Below are positions 6,459 to 6,576 of a DNA stretch of 6,576 nucleotides, one piece after another; the stretch's first letter is position 1; every line of letters starts with the position of its first letter. A program made the position numbers and the translations under genes. The notes beneath the pieces are model-generated. The model ran no database searches and was not told the DNA's origin. It saw only the letters and a list, made by a program, of their open reading frames with translations. Source of the stretch: CAZLGO01 sp964559295 (GTDB lineage: Archaea > Methanobacteriota > Methanobacteria > Methanobacteriales > Methanobacteriaceae); NCBI GenBank assembly GCA_964559295.1, contig CAZLGO010000085.1:1-6576 (forward strand), written 5' to 3'.

Positions 6459-6575
6459 TCACGATACAACAAGCCTTTGCATCTTCTTTATCGCGTTGTA
6501 ACCTAATAATGCAAGAGTCCCTGCTAAAAATCGAAAATCGAAGATTTTCAAACTTGAAAATGTAATTTTCAAGAG
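6459..6575 (-). other. Minus-strand reading frame open to the right edge (uncertain)
   Basis: On the minus strand a frame is open from the window edge to a TGA at 6461-6459, 38 codons. The last part reads FLAGTLALLGYNAIKKMQRL followed by VVS, protein-like and hydrophobic-then-basic, as at the C terminus of some transposases, but I cannot match it to a named family. The edge part encodes low-complexity sequence over two hairpins, which argues against coding. If real it is the 3' end of a gene converging on trxB. Confidence 0.15.
6533..6573. repeat. Two adjacent hairpins with interchangeable arms
   Basis: GAAAATC (6533-6539), a 3-base loop, GATTTTC (6543-6549) form a perfect 7-bp stem. CTTGAAAAT (6553-6561), loop GTA, ATTTTCAAG (6565-6573) form a perfect 9-bp stem. 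The middle arms also pair with each other: ATTTTCAA (6544-6551) with TTGAAAAT (6554-6561), two bases between. The window ends three bases later, so the structure may continue. It may be a terminator for a gene to the right, the end of a mobile element or a dispersed repeat. Confidence 0.5.
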
Positions 6576-6576
6576 A

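Noticed and set aside
6465..6500. TACAAC/GTTGTA inverted repeat with a 24-base spacer
   Set aside because: A 6-bp arm at this spacing is expected by chance and an overlapping CGATA/TATCG pairing competes with it.
1..6576. CRISPR array, tRNA or rRNA genes
   Set aside because: No regularly spaced direct repeats, tRNA-like T-loop (GGTTCRA) with matching arms, or rRNA sequence was recognised on either strand by eye.

Overview
The window looks archaeal. The diagnostic pair is gatD-gatE, the two subunits of the tRNA-dependent Glu-tRNA(Gln) amidotransferase that is restricted to archaea. Shine-Dalgarno sites of the GGTGAT/GGAGG type, T-tract ends after operons, A+T-rich DNA and heavy use of ATA (Ile) and AGA/AGG (Arg) codons fit this. 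I would place it among the Euryarchaeota, possibly near methanogens, methanotrophic archaea or Archaeoglobi, but the sequence alone does not fix a genus. All recognised genes lie on the plus strand.

Left block (1-911): the 3' part of an ammonium transporter gene (amtB, cut by the window edge) followed after 46 bases by glnK, a PII signalling protein with an intact T-loop, ATP-binding loops and C-terminal arginines. This is the classic amtB-glnK pair, in which GlnK plugs the transporter when nitrogen is plentiful. A T-rich stretch directly after glnK probably ends this transcript. The short amtB-glnK gap carries a 15/17 direct repeat that includes the glnK ribosome-binding site, and a possible 14-codon leader frame overlapping the glnK start codon.

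Middle (891-1071): 181 non-coding bases that probably hold the promoter of the next operon, with several TATA-like stretches and a perfect 7-bp dyad.

Main operon (1072-6326): gatD, gatE, an M20-family metallohydrolase and trxB. gatD and gatE are 10 bases apart. The M20 gene follows after 60 bases. trxB starts one base beyond the M20 stop codon behind a GGAGG site. GatD releases ammonia from an amide donor and GatE binds Glu-tRNA(Gln) and uses the ammonia to form Gln-tRNA(Gln). The M20 enzyme probably removes an acyl or peptide group from an amino acid or related amide. TrxB is a CxxC thioredoxin reductase. Left block and operon share a loose nitrogen/glutamine theme, but trxB may simply be co-transcribed.

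Right end (6327-6576): a T-rich terminator-like stretch, then about 215 bases without a convincing gene. It holds a 7-bp inverted repeat, a short minus-strand reading frame open to the window edge, and two adjacent A+T-rich hairpins with interchangeable arms. This could be the edge of a dispersed repeat, a mobile-element remnant, or only intergenic DNA.

Most of the window is well-known core metabolism and signalling. I see no clear new system; the items worth checking are the amtB-glnK gap and the right-end hairpin cluster.
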